From contig OZ059894.1 of assembly GCA_964057225.1 (NCBI GenBank), positions 8,690,131-8,754,130 on the forward strand: a DNA stretch of 64,000 bases, in the 5' to 3' direction. Source of the stretch: Auanema rhodensis. Taxonomy: Eukaryota > Nematoda > Chromadorea > Rhabditida > Rhabditidae. This document shows, piece after piece, positions 12,656 to 23,991 of this stretch. The stretch's first letter is position 1. Each line of letters begins with the position of its first letter. Both the position numbers and the translations under genes were made by a program. The notes beneath the pieces were generated by a model. The model saw only the letters and a program-made list of their open reading frames with translations, ran no database searches and was not told the origin of the DNA.

Positions 12656-15633
12656 TGTACACGTAATCCTTTTTATCTGTAACTGATAACTTTCGTACTT
12701 TTGGATAATGTTCAAAACATCATACAAAGACATTAGCATCTGATAATAATAGGTCTTTTGGAATTATATTGAATCACAAGTTGACGTCATAGCAATTTTA
12801 CTCTACTTCTATATTCCTATAGATATTTAACTCTCAAATTTTCTCTTATAGATAAAATTTAAAAAACTACGTTTTCTTTTTTTACAAATATATTTTTCTT
12901 TTATAAAATTTCTAAAGAACACATTTATGCTCATATTTGATGAAATTGATTTTATGTAAGCTAGATGTTTAGATAATTCTTATTATTCATAGTAATATTT
13001 ATACGAAGAAAATCATGAGAATAACATTATTACGAACAGCAAAATTCTTAGTATTCGTTGGATTCTGCGTGTTAACACTAATAACTAATAACAGGTAAAT
13101 TTCTGATAGAATCGTTATTGAGCATCAATAACGTTTAACTAGCTTTAATTCAGCACATCGATAATAAATATTGAATAAGTTTCTTCTAGTGCTATCAGAC
13201 AAATATATTTTCAAAAAATTGATGTACTAAGCTTTTTGTTCTACAATGTATGACAGTAATGATATTGGCAAACATTTCTTGTACAACTATGATAATTGTA
13301 AAAGCAATCATACAAGATTTAATGGATTGCTTATCACAAATTTGCATGTGTTTCTGGTATATTCGTATCAGAACATTCGAATTGTAAGTGTATTCGAATT
13401 CAGAATTTTAAAAAAATTTGTATTTTGAATAGAATCTATGTCGAATCGATTACGGTTCAACAACTAGCCTCTTAAATGAAATGAAAATATTAGTTCTTTA
13501 AATAATCAATTAGAAGTTATATTTCAGAATTAAGGAACGTAATGAAGGAATAAAAAGAGCTGTAAACCCAAGAAGTAGTACAAATGTTCAAATTTGGTCG
13601 TTAAGTCCTGAACTACATGTTGTTTCTGTTGTGAAGGATGGTCGAAATGGTGATTCATTTTTTGAGAAATTGATACGCACAAGATAAATTAATATTATAT
13701 TATCATATCTTCATTTTCAGGAAATATGGGGTATCCATTTGTTCGTCTACTAGTAATGGCAACAACTGATAAACCAAAAACTATGTGTAGATTCCCCAGC
13801 GGTGTACAAGTATCAGATATTCAAGAACATTCCCTCACAACTAATTTTTGAATTCAGACCGTTGGAAGTTACTATGAATTTTCTGAAAATCATATGCAAC
13901 GATATGGTACTTATTACATTAGCTGTGAAATTCCGAAGAATGATAATATGAGTAATGTAAATTGGATAGAAGTATGATTATAGTATTGTTTTTCTGATTT
14001 GATGATTGAAACGTTTAGGTCACGACAAATGCAACAGCAGGGTGGCACATGTTTCCCATTTCTTATAATTTGTTAAGCAATTACGATAATCAGAAGTTTG
14101 AAAACGAATATTCAATTTGTGTTCCAACATTGTTTGGAGATTCATATACAGCAGAACGGTTTGTTGAAGTAAATTAACATGACTTTGAAGAGAATTCACA
14201 GTTTTTGTTTATAGTTTGCTGAATTTAACAAGATTCTAGGCGCGGATAAAATAATTCTATACTTAGTACCTAATACAACTTCAAATAATTTGAAGAAAAC
14301 CTTCAAACATTATACAGACGAGGGGTATGGTTGTTTATAAGATAAAAATATAAGATAATAATATATTTAATTAAGACTACTAGAAATTCGAAATATCAAA
14401 CTTCCAATTGATGATGGAATTATTTGGTATCATGCTCAGTTAATAACAGTTACAGGTTCTTCCTGTCGTATTGCACAAATGAATTTTTAATCATTTACAA
14501 TTAGATTGTCTGCTGCGAAATACGGGTATCAGTCGATATGTATCGTTTAACGATTTAGATGAATTTATGGTTCCAATGAATACGGTAGATAATCTATATT
14601 TGTCATTCTTATCTCCAAAATTTAAGACATCTGTGCCGCAATATTTGAACAAAGTTCTAATTGGAAATACAGCTTCATTACGTGTTCAGACTAATTATGT
14701 TAACATGAAGTATATTTTAATTCAAAGTAAAAGCTTGTATAATCTAAAATTTCAGAGATAAGCGTGCACCAATTGTGAAAAGAAATTCATTTTCCTTGCC
14801 AATGCTCGATAAACTGCTCACGAAATGCGTCCTACGTCCTGAGATGGTTTTCGAGCAGGTTTTACAATTCCGTCTTCGTTTTCATACGTTATGCAACTTC
14901 AGGGAATTCACCATACTAGTCGAGTCATTCAAGATCATTTCCAAGCTATTTCTGGTAATTCAGACGAACTTCGTCTGTTTCACTTTAAACCTAAGCATGG
15001 AAGTAAACCTGATAATTTCCTCATCAAATCGTATGGAGAAACACTACAAAGCAATTATGATGAAGTACTTCAACGTCTTCAATTAGGAACTTCTAAGTCA
15101 TAGGTAGTTTTTTGAATTTTTTTCTAATCTTGATCTCCATATATAATATTGTTTAAGTTTCAAAATTAAAGTATCAGGGTTTTTGCAAAAAGTTGTAGTA
15201 AAGCTAGATCAGGAAGAGAATGATTGGGGGTAGAGAGAAGCTTGGTCGAATGACCAAATACATTTGTAAATCAAAGTTAGACCATAATTCTTTGTAACAA
15301 AAAAAAAAAGAAATTTAAGCAAACCACGTATTTTTCATATAATTTGATTAAACTGATGTGATGCATATTGAGAATATCATGAAGTCCAGCAGTGCAGAGC
15401 TGATTCATGAGCTTTTAGTTTTTTAGTTGTGTATTTAGTGTTGAATAGTATCATGCTGGCCCTTTGTACATTGATTTGAAGTTGAAAAGATGTTAAAACA
15501 ATCTTTTTTTTTCATTTTTAAGATAGAATATGAACTCGTTTTTGAATGATTTCAATATGTTTGTATATATTTTGTATTTCTATCTAAAGGTGTATGCAAA
15601 TAAAGTTTTGGAAATTGAATAAAAAATTTATTT
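12656..15633 (+). repeat. Tandem duplication, unit B
   Basis: Second copy of the 2978-bp unit, in the same orientation, 194 bp after the end of unit A. The sequence flanking the copies differs on both sides, so the breakpoints are sharp: TGTACACG at the start and TTTATTT at the end. Confidence 0.97.
13015..15103 (+). CDS. GT92 (DUF23) family glycosyltransferase, copy B
   Basis: Same exon structure as copy A shifted by 3172: 13015-13094, 13257-13383, 13514-13649, 13721-13809, 13858-13971, 14019-14168, 14215-14324, 14376-14455, 14505-14709, 14756-14858 and 14903-15103. The 464-residue product appears identical to copy A, including the anchor, the DLDE motif and the C-terminal GIHH block, so no divergence of function has begun. 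The two genes lie head to tail, about 1.1 kb from stop to start, each with its own upstream segment, so both could be expressed. The alternative is that the second copy is an assembly duplicate of a single locus or of two haplotypes. The exon 2 uncertainty noted for copy A applies here too. Confidence 0.9.
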
Positions 15634-15736
15634 ATTTGATAAATAACGTCAAAGCAATATTATTTAACAAGATTATTTATATTTTGAATATAAATAGATG
15701 GAATTTACTTTGTGAGGTTGGGAATGAGATTTTCTT
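15584..15736 (+). repeat. Tail segment repeated at 15932-16085
   Basis: The last part of unit B plus about 100 bp beyond it recurs 348-349 bp downstream with few differences (for example GCAAATAAAG versus GCGAATAAAG, and GGGAATGAG versus GGGAGTGAG). Confidence 0.9.
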
Positions 15737-15797
15737 GTTACATACCATGTGCACTTCACGTATACGAGTTACATACCATGTGCACATCACGTGTACA
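15737..15797. repeat. 31-bp direct repeat, two copies
   Basis: GTTACATACCATGTGCAC starts at 15737 and again at 15768, each followed by a TCACGT element. It lies between the two tail copies. Confidence 0.85.
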
Positions 15798-15811
15798 TTT
15801 AATTAGCATAA

Positions 15812-15932
15812 ATTAAAGTTCACGTAAATTTCAAAGTCATGGTTACCATTACACATTAAAGTTCACGTAAATTTCAAAGTCATGGTTACCATTACACATT
15901 AAAGTTCACGTAAATTTCAAAGTCATGGTTAC
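15812..15932. repeat. 43-bp minisatellite, 2.8 copies
   Basis: Units start at 15812, 15855 and 15898, with the core TTCACGTAAATTTCAAAG. The copies are virtually identical and the last is cut off where the third tail copy begins. Confidence 0.95.
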
Positions 15933-16085
15933 TAAAGGTGTATGCGAATAAAGTTTTGGAAATTGAATAAAAAAATTTATTTATTTCATAAATAACGTCA
16001 AAACAATATTATTTAACAAGATTACTTATATTTTGAATATAAATAGATGGAATTTACTTTGTGAGGTTGGGAGTGAGATTTTCTT
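15932..16085 (+). repeat. Third, partial copy of the GT92-unit tail
   Basis: Matches 15584-15736 and, in its first 50 bp, the tail of unit A near 12412. It has diverged more than units A and B have from each other, suggesting an older duplication step at the same place. Confidence 0.9.
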
Positions 16086-16118
16086 TTTCTTCTTTGAACA
16101 GTTTGGTTCATCTTTCTG

Positions 16119-18093
16119 CTAGTGGTTTAGACAAGCACTTGTTTCATTATTCATGCTATACATGCTTGGATTGTCATATACTGATGCAATGCATCTTAAT
16201 CTATTTTTTTCATTTAAAGCTACAAATTCTTCTGGATAGTAAGCTGGATCGAAATATGGAATCATTCCTGAAATTGGCGAGAAGTTTATAAAATTTGAGT
16301 AAAATTCACAGCTACCTCCATATGGTGCTGGTGCACAGTTGCATGGTTGCTCTTTCCAGGTTGATCCCCAATCAGGCTGATAGCTGTAGTTATATCTAAG
16401 TTCATCTAATTTTTTTGGCATATCTGGAATGACTTTCAAATTCAAATATATACGCATACTGATATTACCTTTGCAAGATAGAAGCTTATCTGCCCCAGTT
16501 GGAACGTCGAAATACTTACAGAACCATTTGAAAGCTTTGATTCTTCTGGATTCTCCTGGTCCTTAAAACATATAAAATGCTAACTTGAAGATTTCAAATG
16601 ATTTTGCTACCTCCTGGTTCGCCAGCATCTTCTCCATTGCACTCATTATTGATAATAAGAGAAGTAGGCCCGAAAACTGGTCCAGCGTATCCGGCAGCAG
16701 TGTTTTCTTTACCGGCATTCCATTGTCCTGCAACGAATCATTATATGTTTCATATGTTATGATCTTTGTATACCCATAACGATGTCATGCATAGCAGGCT
16801 TTGGTGGTTGTGGGGTCATATAGAACCAAAGTGATGCCATCATGGCCAAAGGAGGATCCATCTTCGTCATGACAAGATTTGGCTCAGCGAGCAAATCAAC
16901 TTGGATTCCCTTGGATTTCAACCAATCGCCAAATTGACCATAGTTGTAGTTATAGGAAATCTTCAAAATTAAAAATGTATAATGTATTGAATTATTTTAA
17001 AGTACCTGAATAGCACCACGTCCGAAGTAACAAGATTTGAACAATTTAGCTTCATTTTCAGAAGGAACAGATGAGTTAGCAGCACAAGGGTACCAATAGT
17101 TGAGTTCAGCAGACTCAGCACAATATCTGGATATATTTAAGAATTACCAGGTTTTAGTCAAATTAGTAACATACCTTCCAGAGAATGTACATACTTTTCC
17201 ATGATCCGGATGATATCCGGGATTTTTAAGTTCTAGGAACAGAGATGTTGGTCCGCCTTCGAACCAATTATAGAATCCACCACGATAGAAACAGTTAGCT
17301 ACTTCTTCGTTTGATAATCCGGTTCTGAAATTTCATACAATGAGTAATATTACAGCCTTACTCCATTATTTGATCTGCGCTTTCTAAGATCATATTTTAA
17401 AAATTTATGATTTTGGGTGTGAATCGAAATTCTCGTCTCAAATTTCAGAAAAGTCTATTACCCGTATAAACCGGCATTGTTCTCTCCGGTTTCTTGAACA
17501 GCGTGAGCAAAAAAGGCCGCTAGATCTCTACGAGCATTTTCTTCAGGTGTGTAAATCTAGAATTTTAATGTTTCATGTGAGTTTCGAATGGATTCTATGA
17601 ATATTACCTCATTAGGGCTGCTAGTAGCAAAATTAGGGAAATAGCGAGCAGCAATGACAAATGCTTCATAAGAATATGGGAAACAAGCTGAAGGTCCCCA
17701 TCCAAGATTAGCAAAAGGGAAAAGATCCTATAGTTAAAATTCAATTTACATCTGTACATATGTATCTAATGAAAACCTCAAATATTTCTCGGGTGAACCA
17801 CGATTCTAAATCTGACTTGGGAAGATTGTTTGGATCGCTAGGTAAGACACAATTCTCATCTGGACCCTTTCCGTATTTGCCTGCTTTAGGACAATCAGCA
17901 GCTCTTCCCGTCGAAGGTGATCCAACAATAGGGTCTAAAAATGATTGTTACAATGTTCCTTAAAAGAGAGAAAGATGGTAAGTAGTTGTTGAGGTTTTTT
18001 TAGCCATTGTTGTCATGATTTCCGAAATAACTCACGTAGTAAGCTGAGCAAGACAAATGTTACGGTTACGACTTTCTTTGTACGCCTCCCCAT
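16119..18093 (-). CDS. GH19 (plant-type) chitinase, secreted
   Basis: Endochitinase of glycoside hydrolase family 19, hydrolysing beta-1,4-GlcNAc chains; in nematodes probable targets are eggshell, pharyngeal or food-derived chitin. Ten exons (18036-18093, 17777-17934, 17608-17727, 17462-17556, 17175-17324, 17006-17126, 16774-16960, 16611-16727, 16469-16561, 16119-16423) give 467 residues. A basic start and hydrophobic stretch (about residues 1-24) form a signal peptide. GH19 landmarks are FAHAVQETGEN, with the probable catalytic glutamate at about 134, then GLSNEEVANCFYRGGFYNW, then YFGRGAIQISYNYNYGQF (about 227-244), and ASLWFYM (about 276-282). After the catalytic domain comes a Cys-rich C-terminal segment of about 100 residues encoded mostly by the last exon, with CNCAPAPYGGSC. 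A TGTGTAG acceptor-like site sits 3 nt before the ATG. It is convergent with GT92 copy B. Confidence 0.95.
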
Positions 18094-21041
18094 AGTCTAC
18101 ACAAGAAAGAATAAGTATATAGTCTTCAAAAACGAGAAAAAGTTTCACGGAACGATAGAAGGAAAGGTAAGAATGTATTGTGAGAGCCCTTTTAAATACT
18201 TTCCAAATAACCGGATTATTAGAGGTGGGATCTAATAAAATGGTAAAAGATGTGTTATAATAAAACAGATAAAGATCGGATACAGACAAAGGATATGAAT
18301 CATTTATTCTATCCCTTTTAGAAATTAACATATAGTCATGTCTGGATTGTACATGTTTTATAAATGTTTGCACAAATATAAAAATAAAAATCTATTTTTA
18401 ATTTCAAAACAAAACTGTTTTTTTCTGAAGTTTGTGTAGCTTTAGCTAATAAATATTTTGTACGTTGATAACTCATTCACTTATGACATGTCCAATGTTA
18501 AGTAATACAGCTAGACAAAGATTTTACTAACGACTCTGATTTTGAAAATCGTTCATTCAGGTTTTGGATAATCTACAATGACTTTCTATGAACGTGCTAT
18601 TTTTATTTTGGGAATCGATGACGTTGCGTTGATCTTTATATTATTTAATATTTAAATTTGAAACTAGCCTGTTATGATAGAATTAGATTTTATCTCATAA
18701 TCGGTAAGATTACTAAACAGCCGGTCACCTGTTTGTATTGTAGCTAAAGTAGATATGATTGACCATAGCCGTTCAAGTAACATCTGTCTGAAATATCAAA
18801 GATACAATTTTACTATACGTATAAATTGAAACAATATAGGTAAGAAGAGTTATAGAAACTTTTATAAATAGCTAGCTGAATAGTGAATTGTCTACATATC
18901 CTTAAGGTAGTTTAGATACTGGCATTGAGCAATGAGATAGAAGAATCGTCTGCTAAACTAAGTCAAAAGGTCTTCCTTCGGAGACAACAAACCGTTGTGA
19001 TCGACAGACAGGAGCAAGTCAAACTCGTCTATATGTTAGCTCTGAATGAAATGATTTGTCGCAGGACTTGCGTATGATGGATGGACAATGGACTGAAGAT
19101 GAAAAACCATCGTCAGCGTTATCGTCATGGTTGTCGAAGCCCAACTACATTTATTGAGAGAACAAGAGAATGAGAGTAAGAAATGAGAGAGATCAACAAG
19201 ATAGAAGCAAATCTAAAGGGGTAATGTGCTCACGGAGATGAAGAGAGAATTATAGAAGAGCAGTGGTTTAATTAGGAGCACTACAACCATTTACAACAAA
19301 ACAAATGTGATGTGCATAACAGATAACTCAAAAGAGCTGGATGACTTAAGCACATAAAAGCTGAGACTTCACCTTGTCTGGTCACGTCGACGCTCACGAG
19401 CAACTTTTTATTGCCTTATACACACTTAAATATTATTGAATATAACACAATAAACTATGAAATCAATGACTAAATACCACTAAACAACCAAACTTATGTA
19501 AAAACTCACAAAATGGTTGTACTGTCGTGTCAACGTCGATTAGACATTACCCATTATTAATTTTTACCGTATTGTACATTCTCTAGATATTATATAATAA
19601 AAAGTTTTTTAAGGTTTTGCAATTAAAAAAAAATATATATATATTTAAAATATACTTTGCACTTTCCCTATATTTTGTGAATACTTAAAAGCTGTAGAAG
19701 CAACGCAACCAGAATTGTCAGTAGCTTGACTTGATTTCAAGCTCCTAAAGTGACAGATCTGTTTGGTCTTCAACGCCTTCAAAAGAAGGAAACATATAAA
19801 AACAAAGCAATATCTATTTACTCTACAAATACAAATCAAAGAGCCACTGATTTGCCTAAAACTTTCAGACATTAAAACGAAAAATTGTGGGAAAGCCCCA
19901 TATGGCAAGAATTATGAAATAAGATGTATGCTTCACAAGAATTCTATAAAATATTCATTGTTGTACATACTATTTTTAAAGATTTCTTCTAAGGGTTACT
20001 CTGTTTACAGGGCATTGTTTCCAGGTTCAATTTAAAACCTTCTCTGAATGCTATGTTCCTTATGCTTTTGTCTGCAAAGATGTTTGTTGAAAGCGACGAA
20101 AGGAAGTTCAACCTGTTTCTACTATTACTCCTGTAATAGAATAAACTAGGATCTTATCTTCTATATGTTGGTCATCATACTTGAACATTTTTCCGTTTTA
20201 TCTCTTTCAGGATACATTTAGTTTAATATTTGGAAATTTATCTGTTAGGATTGAATGTTCGACCACTTGAAGTTATTTGGAACTCTTTGAAGTGTATTTG
20301 TGACCAACGAAGCATTGTGAATGCACATATCTACAAATATCTATTTGGATTGTGATGAAACATTTCCTATGAGTTTAATGCAACCGGTTAATGAAAATTT
20401 TTTGATTATAATGAGAATACCTGCAACTCTTCCACGCTACGTTCACGTGTAACCTCTCCGGAGCAGTGTAATGGTAGATATGCTAACGCAGGCAAGTCGT
20501 ACCTAAGCTTAATCTATACATAGCAAACTTTATGATCAAAATATTTATTGAAAAACATAGCCTTATAGAAATATTATGTAAACCGTTGACTATATACAAT
20601 ATATTTCTAGCCATGAGAAGTTGACTAAACGGCCGTTTAAACAGCCGCCGTTCTTTTTTCTATTTACATTTGACCGGTTCAGAGCAAAAATTTTCATGTG
20701 CTTCCTTCTATCCAGTATCCAGAGCACCAACATAGAAGTGAGCAGAAAATGTCATTCTTCCCACATTTCACACTCACCTTGGTTTACTACCATTTTAAGG
20801 TTCGCACTGATAGTTTATCTAATAACCGCATCACGTGAAGAATAATCTGATTCATTCTTATTCCTATTCTAGAACAAAACAAGCCAAAATTCCGTATATA
20901 TTTGCAAAGTATTTGTACCAAAGTTGTTTAAACATCTAACCTTGTCAAATTGGTCTATTATTTGTTCATTTTTCCTTGGTTTTGAAAACTACATATCTTT
21001 CATAATTTAAAAAAAAAACTTTTTTCATTTTTTTAAGCTTG
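18094..21041. other. Intergenic, no gene seen
   Basis: About 2.9 kb. Open frames in both strands are short, unspliced and low in quality. 18900-19400 has somewhat higher GC with purine-rich stretches and could be a decayed repeat. The final bases before 21042 contain a long T run and TTTTTTAAG, a plausible spliced-leader acceptor for the next gene. Confidence 0.5.
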
Positions 21042-22914
21042 ATGATATTCATCAGCCTACTAGCATGCTCTTTGGCATTCGCCTCTAACCTTGATTCTTC
21101 CTCCAATTTCAACAAGAAAGGTGAGTCTTTCATTCCCTTTTTCTGAAAAGTTCCTTGTACTTATTTTCTGTCTGCAGATGATGGAGTACTTGTACAAAAT
21201 GGTGAATTATCTTTGAAAGACAGTGAAATAACTCTTCTAATGAATTCAAGTTATGAAATTATTGAAGACTTTCAGGTATGTCATCGTTATGTTTTTCCTC
21301 ATCAACTATTTTAAAATCCAAAAAACTGTCTTTCACGCATCATAACTTAATTTCCTTATTTGCTATTCCCCTAATCATTTTAGTTTTATATCAGTTGAAT
21401 GTTTTTTTTCACGAAGTTTAATTGTTCTTTTTATCAGCTTATCTATCTTAAAAAAATTGTTTGAAAAGACAAATCTGATTTCACACCCAAATATGACGAA
21501 TAATAAAACTATCCTTTTTCATTGTAACAAAAATGTATTTTTGTATATTGAATATGATACCGTTTCTTATAGAATAACTCAACAAATGTTGATGGAATTG
21601 GTAATGAGACGATTGTCGAAACAACAACAACTCCAGAAGTTGTTACTAAGCAATTTAGTCGTCTCCCACATCCCAAATCAATCATTTCTAATATCAAAAA
21701 TACTCGATTCAAGAAGTACACCAATTTCGACGTCCTTCCCAAAAAATTTGTTTTCAATTCAGATTGCGACCTTTATCGGAAAATTGTCGTCAGTACACTG
21801 TAGAGCAGAAATATAATCTGCTAGAAAAGGCTGGAGGGAGAAATCAGGTTGTTCACTGTCATCAATTTTTTTAATATTCTACTGCTTTCAGTTATTTATG
21901 GCAGAAACCCCTGAAGAAGCATCGAAAGGTTTCGCATCATTCTATGCCGAAGAAAACGAAATGAGTTTGGCTGATGACGTTCAATCGGTGAGCGGAGAAT
22001 CCCTCTGCCTCTTTCTATTTCCATTCTCTCATCACATAATCCATTTTTCTATCCTATCGTGCCCTTCATCCGTCTTTCTTCCTTCCTTTCTTGATCATCA
22101 TCTTCATTCTTCATCTCTCTGTCTCTATCTTTTTTCACAAATTCAGCTCATTATCGCTTGTATTTACACCAGACAGCAGTCATCTAGAACTTCAGGAGGT
22201 TGATGTCGACTTTTGTGACTCACGATGCGAAACAATCAAATCGCAGTTGGAATATGCTCTACAAGAACGTCAGATGAGCATTCAAGCGAACAGCCTGAAG
22301 CTTCATGATGATACTTCCGCTGCTACTGGAGAAAAACTGGAAGTCGATGAGGGTGATATAAGAAGAAGAAGCTGTTTCCTTGGTGCTTTATATTGCCTAA
22401 CAGAAATATGATTTTTTCGTTTTCAAGATAGTTTCGTGCCAATAGGAAACTGCTCCATTCCGGGCGAAGATGATTCCTGGACACATGAAAGCTTATGTTC
22501 TGGTCAGTCATTGAATGATGGATGCAGTTTATAGCTTTCAATTTTTAGAATGCAGAGGGATATATCTTCTCAGCAAAGAATGTTTCCCGACATTCTTTAA
22601 CACCGTCAAATGTAATTCACAGGATGTTGGCTGCATATTTGACACATTTTCGGACAGAGGTATCACTCTTTGCCCTAGTAGCATTTTTCATATTCATATC
22701 TTTTTAGCTCATGGAGAGTGTAACTCCCAATCATTATCCTTTAAAGTATTGCGTAACAGGGGTAATAATCAATGTGAGGATTGGGTCGTAGAGCATATTG
22801 AGGTATGAAAATCCGTTGTCGTAGAAGAGATTCGAGTTTCAGCTTCCTGTCGCATGTCAATGTATGCTTAGTAAATCTTCATGGTTACGATCAAGACCTC
22901 CCAAAGAATTGTAG
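21042..22914 (+). CDS. Secreted cystine-knot protein, PTTH/Trunk-like C-terminus; apparent frameshift in exon 3
   Basis: Precursor of a probable secreted ligand. Nine exons: 21042-21120, 21178-21275, 21573-21847, 21892-21987, 22196-22352, 22446-22502, 22549-22659, 22708-22802 and 22843-22914. Residues 1-15 are a signal peptide (MIFISLLACSLAFAS), followed by a long Thr/Ser/acidic propeptide-like region. The C-terminal domain is cysteine-rich: CRGIYLLSKECFPTFF, VKCNSQDVGCIFD, GECNSQSLSFKVLRNRG, CEDWVVEHIELPVACQC, then a basic tail. The W-V-x-E...V-A-C-x-C ending and the preceding SxxxVLxxR strand resemble insect PTTH and Trunk, which signal through the Torso receptor kinase. Exon 3 is 275 nt (3n+2) although both neighbouring introns are phase 0; its first frame stops at about 21798, while the following frame continues the protein. 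One missing base in the AAAA run near 21780 would explain this. A hidden intron (GTAATG near 21603 to TTCAAG near 21712) is the alternative. Without the break it is about 346 residues. Confidence 0.75.
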
Positions 22915-23164
22915 ATTTTAAAATCGCTAAATTTCGCCACATTCCCATGAAAAGCACGGGTTTTTATTTCATGCTTAAAAAAATAAATAAAACAGTGATA
23001 TGTTACAAATATGAAGCGATAGTATAGATACAGATAAAGCTCTGTTATAAATAAATTATACTAGAAATGTAATATGTACAAGCATCTACAGACAAGAAAA
23101 TAAGAACCGGCATAAAATGATAAAAGCTTCAAAAGAAATAGGCGTTAAACGAAAGACCAGATGA
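22915..23164. other. Tail-to-tail spacer
   Basis: 250 bp between the stop codons of the cystine-knot gene (plus) and ALG14 (minus). AT-rich, with AAATAAATAAAA at about 22979-22990 as a possible polyadenylation signal for the plus-strand gene. Confidence 0.5.
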
Positions 23165-23991
23165 TCAGAGCTCCGAAGCTAAAACGGAATGTGGGTATTT
23201 CGCTTTTAACTGTTCCCACTGAACAATCACATCATCGGCCAATCCGGAATAGTATAAAATTGCTCCTGAAAACTATAATTGGAACGCAATTCGATCGCAT
23301 CTTTTCTTACCGGAAAGGGAAAGTTTCTCTACTCTACACAGGGATTCTTCGTATATGATAACGGTATCGCGGAGTCTTAAGAGATCAAATAAAGCAGCGG
23401 CTAAAACAACAGGTATACAAGTTCCGGGACCATTCACAAGTACAAGATCCGGACTAGAAAAGAAAAAAATGAGAAAAAATTTACACAAGGAACTTACTTG
23501 GATTCCCAAACCAGTTTGAATGAGTAGACAAAGGCTTGCAATGTTGTAAAAATTGAGGTAAAATAGCTTTGTCCAACTTCGCGACTGCGGGGCAGGTATT
23601 TCACAAATATTTCAATATTCTCTGGTGTTCCATGTTGATAAATCTAAGAAAATAACATTATACTGGTACGGCAAAATAACAAACCTTGTTTTCACTCATT
23701 TTATCTGTATCAGCAATAACATAAACACGAGGGCTGTAACGTTGATCAAAATGCTTCAAAAGCTCTAACATTTCAGTAGTATGCCCTTAATTAAACGAAT
23801 TAAAACGTATGAATACTTAATTTGGAAATACCGCCAGATCCTAAAACCGTGAGCAAGGACACTGCTGATCTTTTTTTCAAGGTATATTTACCATGTTTTG
23901 AATGACGAACAAGATAAGCTAAATAAGCTGTTCCTACCCAAACACCAAACAGTACAACTGCAAGAACACAGAAGAATATGAAAAAGCCCAT
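23165..23991 (-). CDS. alg14: ALG14, membrane subunit of UDP-GlcNAc transferase
   Basis: With the cytosolic catalytic partner ALG13, ALG14 adds the second GlcNAc to dolichol-PP-GlcNAc on the cytosolic face of the ER, the second step of N-glycan assembly. Five exons (23832-23991, 23685-23785, 23498-23643, 23311-23453, 23165-23265) give 216 residues, the same length as human ALG14. An N-terminal membrane segment (about 3-26) is followed by the glycine-rich LGSGGHTTEML (about 50-60), YVIADTDKMSENK, then PDLVLVNGPGTCIPV (about 137-151), YEESLCRVEKLSLSG, and the C-terminal VQWEQLKAKYPHS that in other species contacts ALG13. A TATTTTTAG acceptor-like site ends 3 nt before the ATG. It is head-to-head with the NCBP3-like gene. 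Confidence 0.96.

Noticed and set aside
15812-15932. Regular direct repeats, CRISPR-like at first sight
   Set aside because: Units are contiguous with no unique spacers and the setting is a nematode genome; this is a minisatellite. The same holds for 32826-33185.
21457-21816. 119-codon frame starting MFEKTNLISHPN
   Set aside because: It begins in the intron and is out of frame with the cystine-knot exon 3, which is supported by splice sites and codon use.
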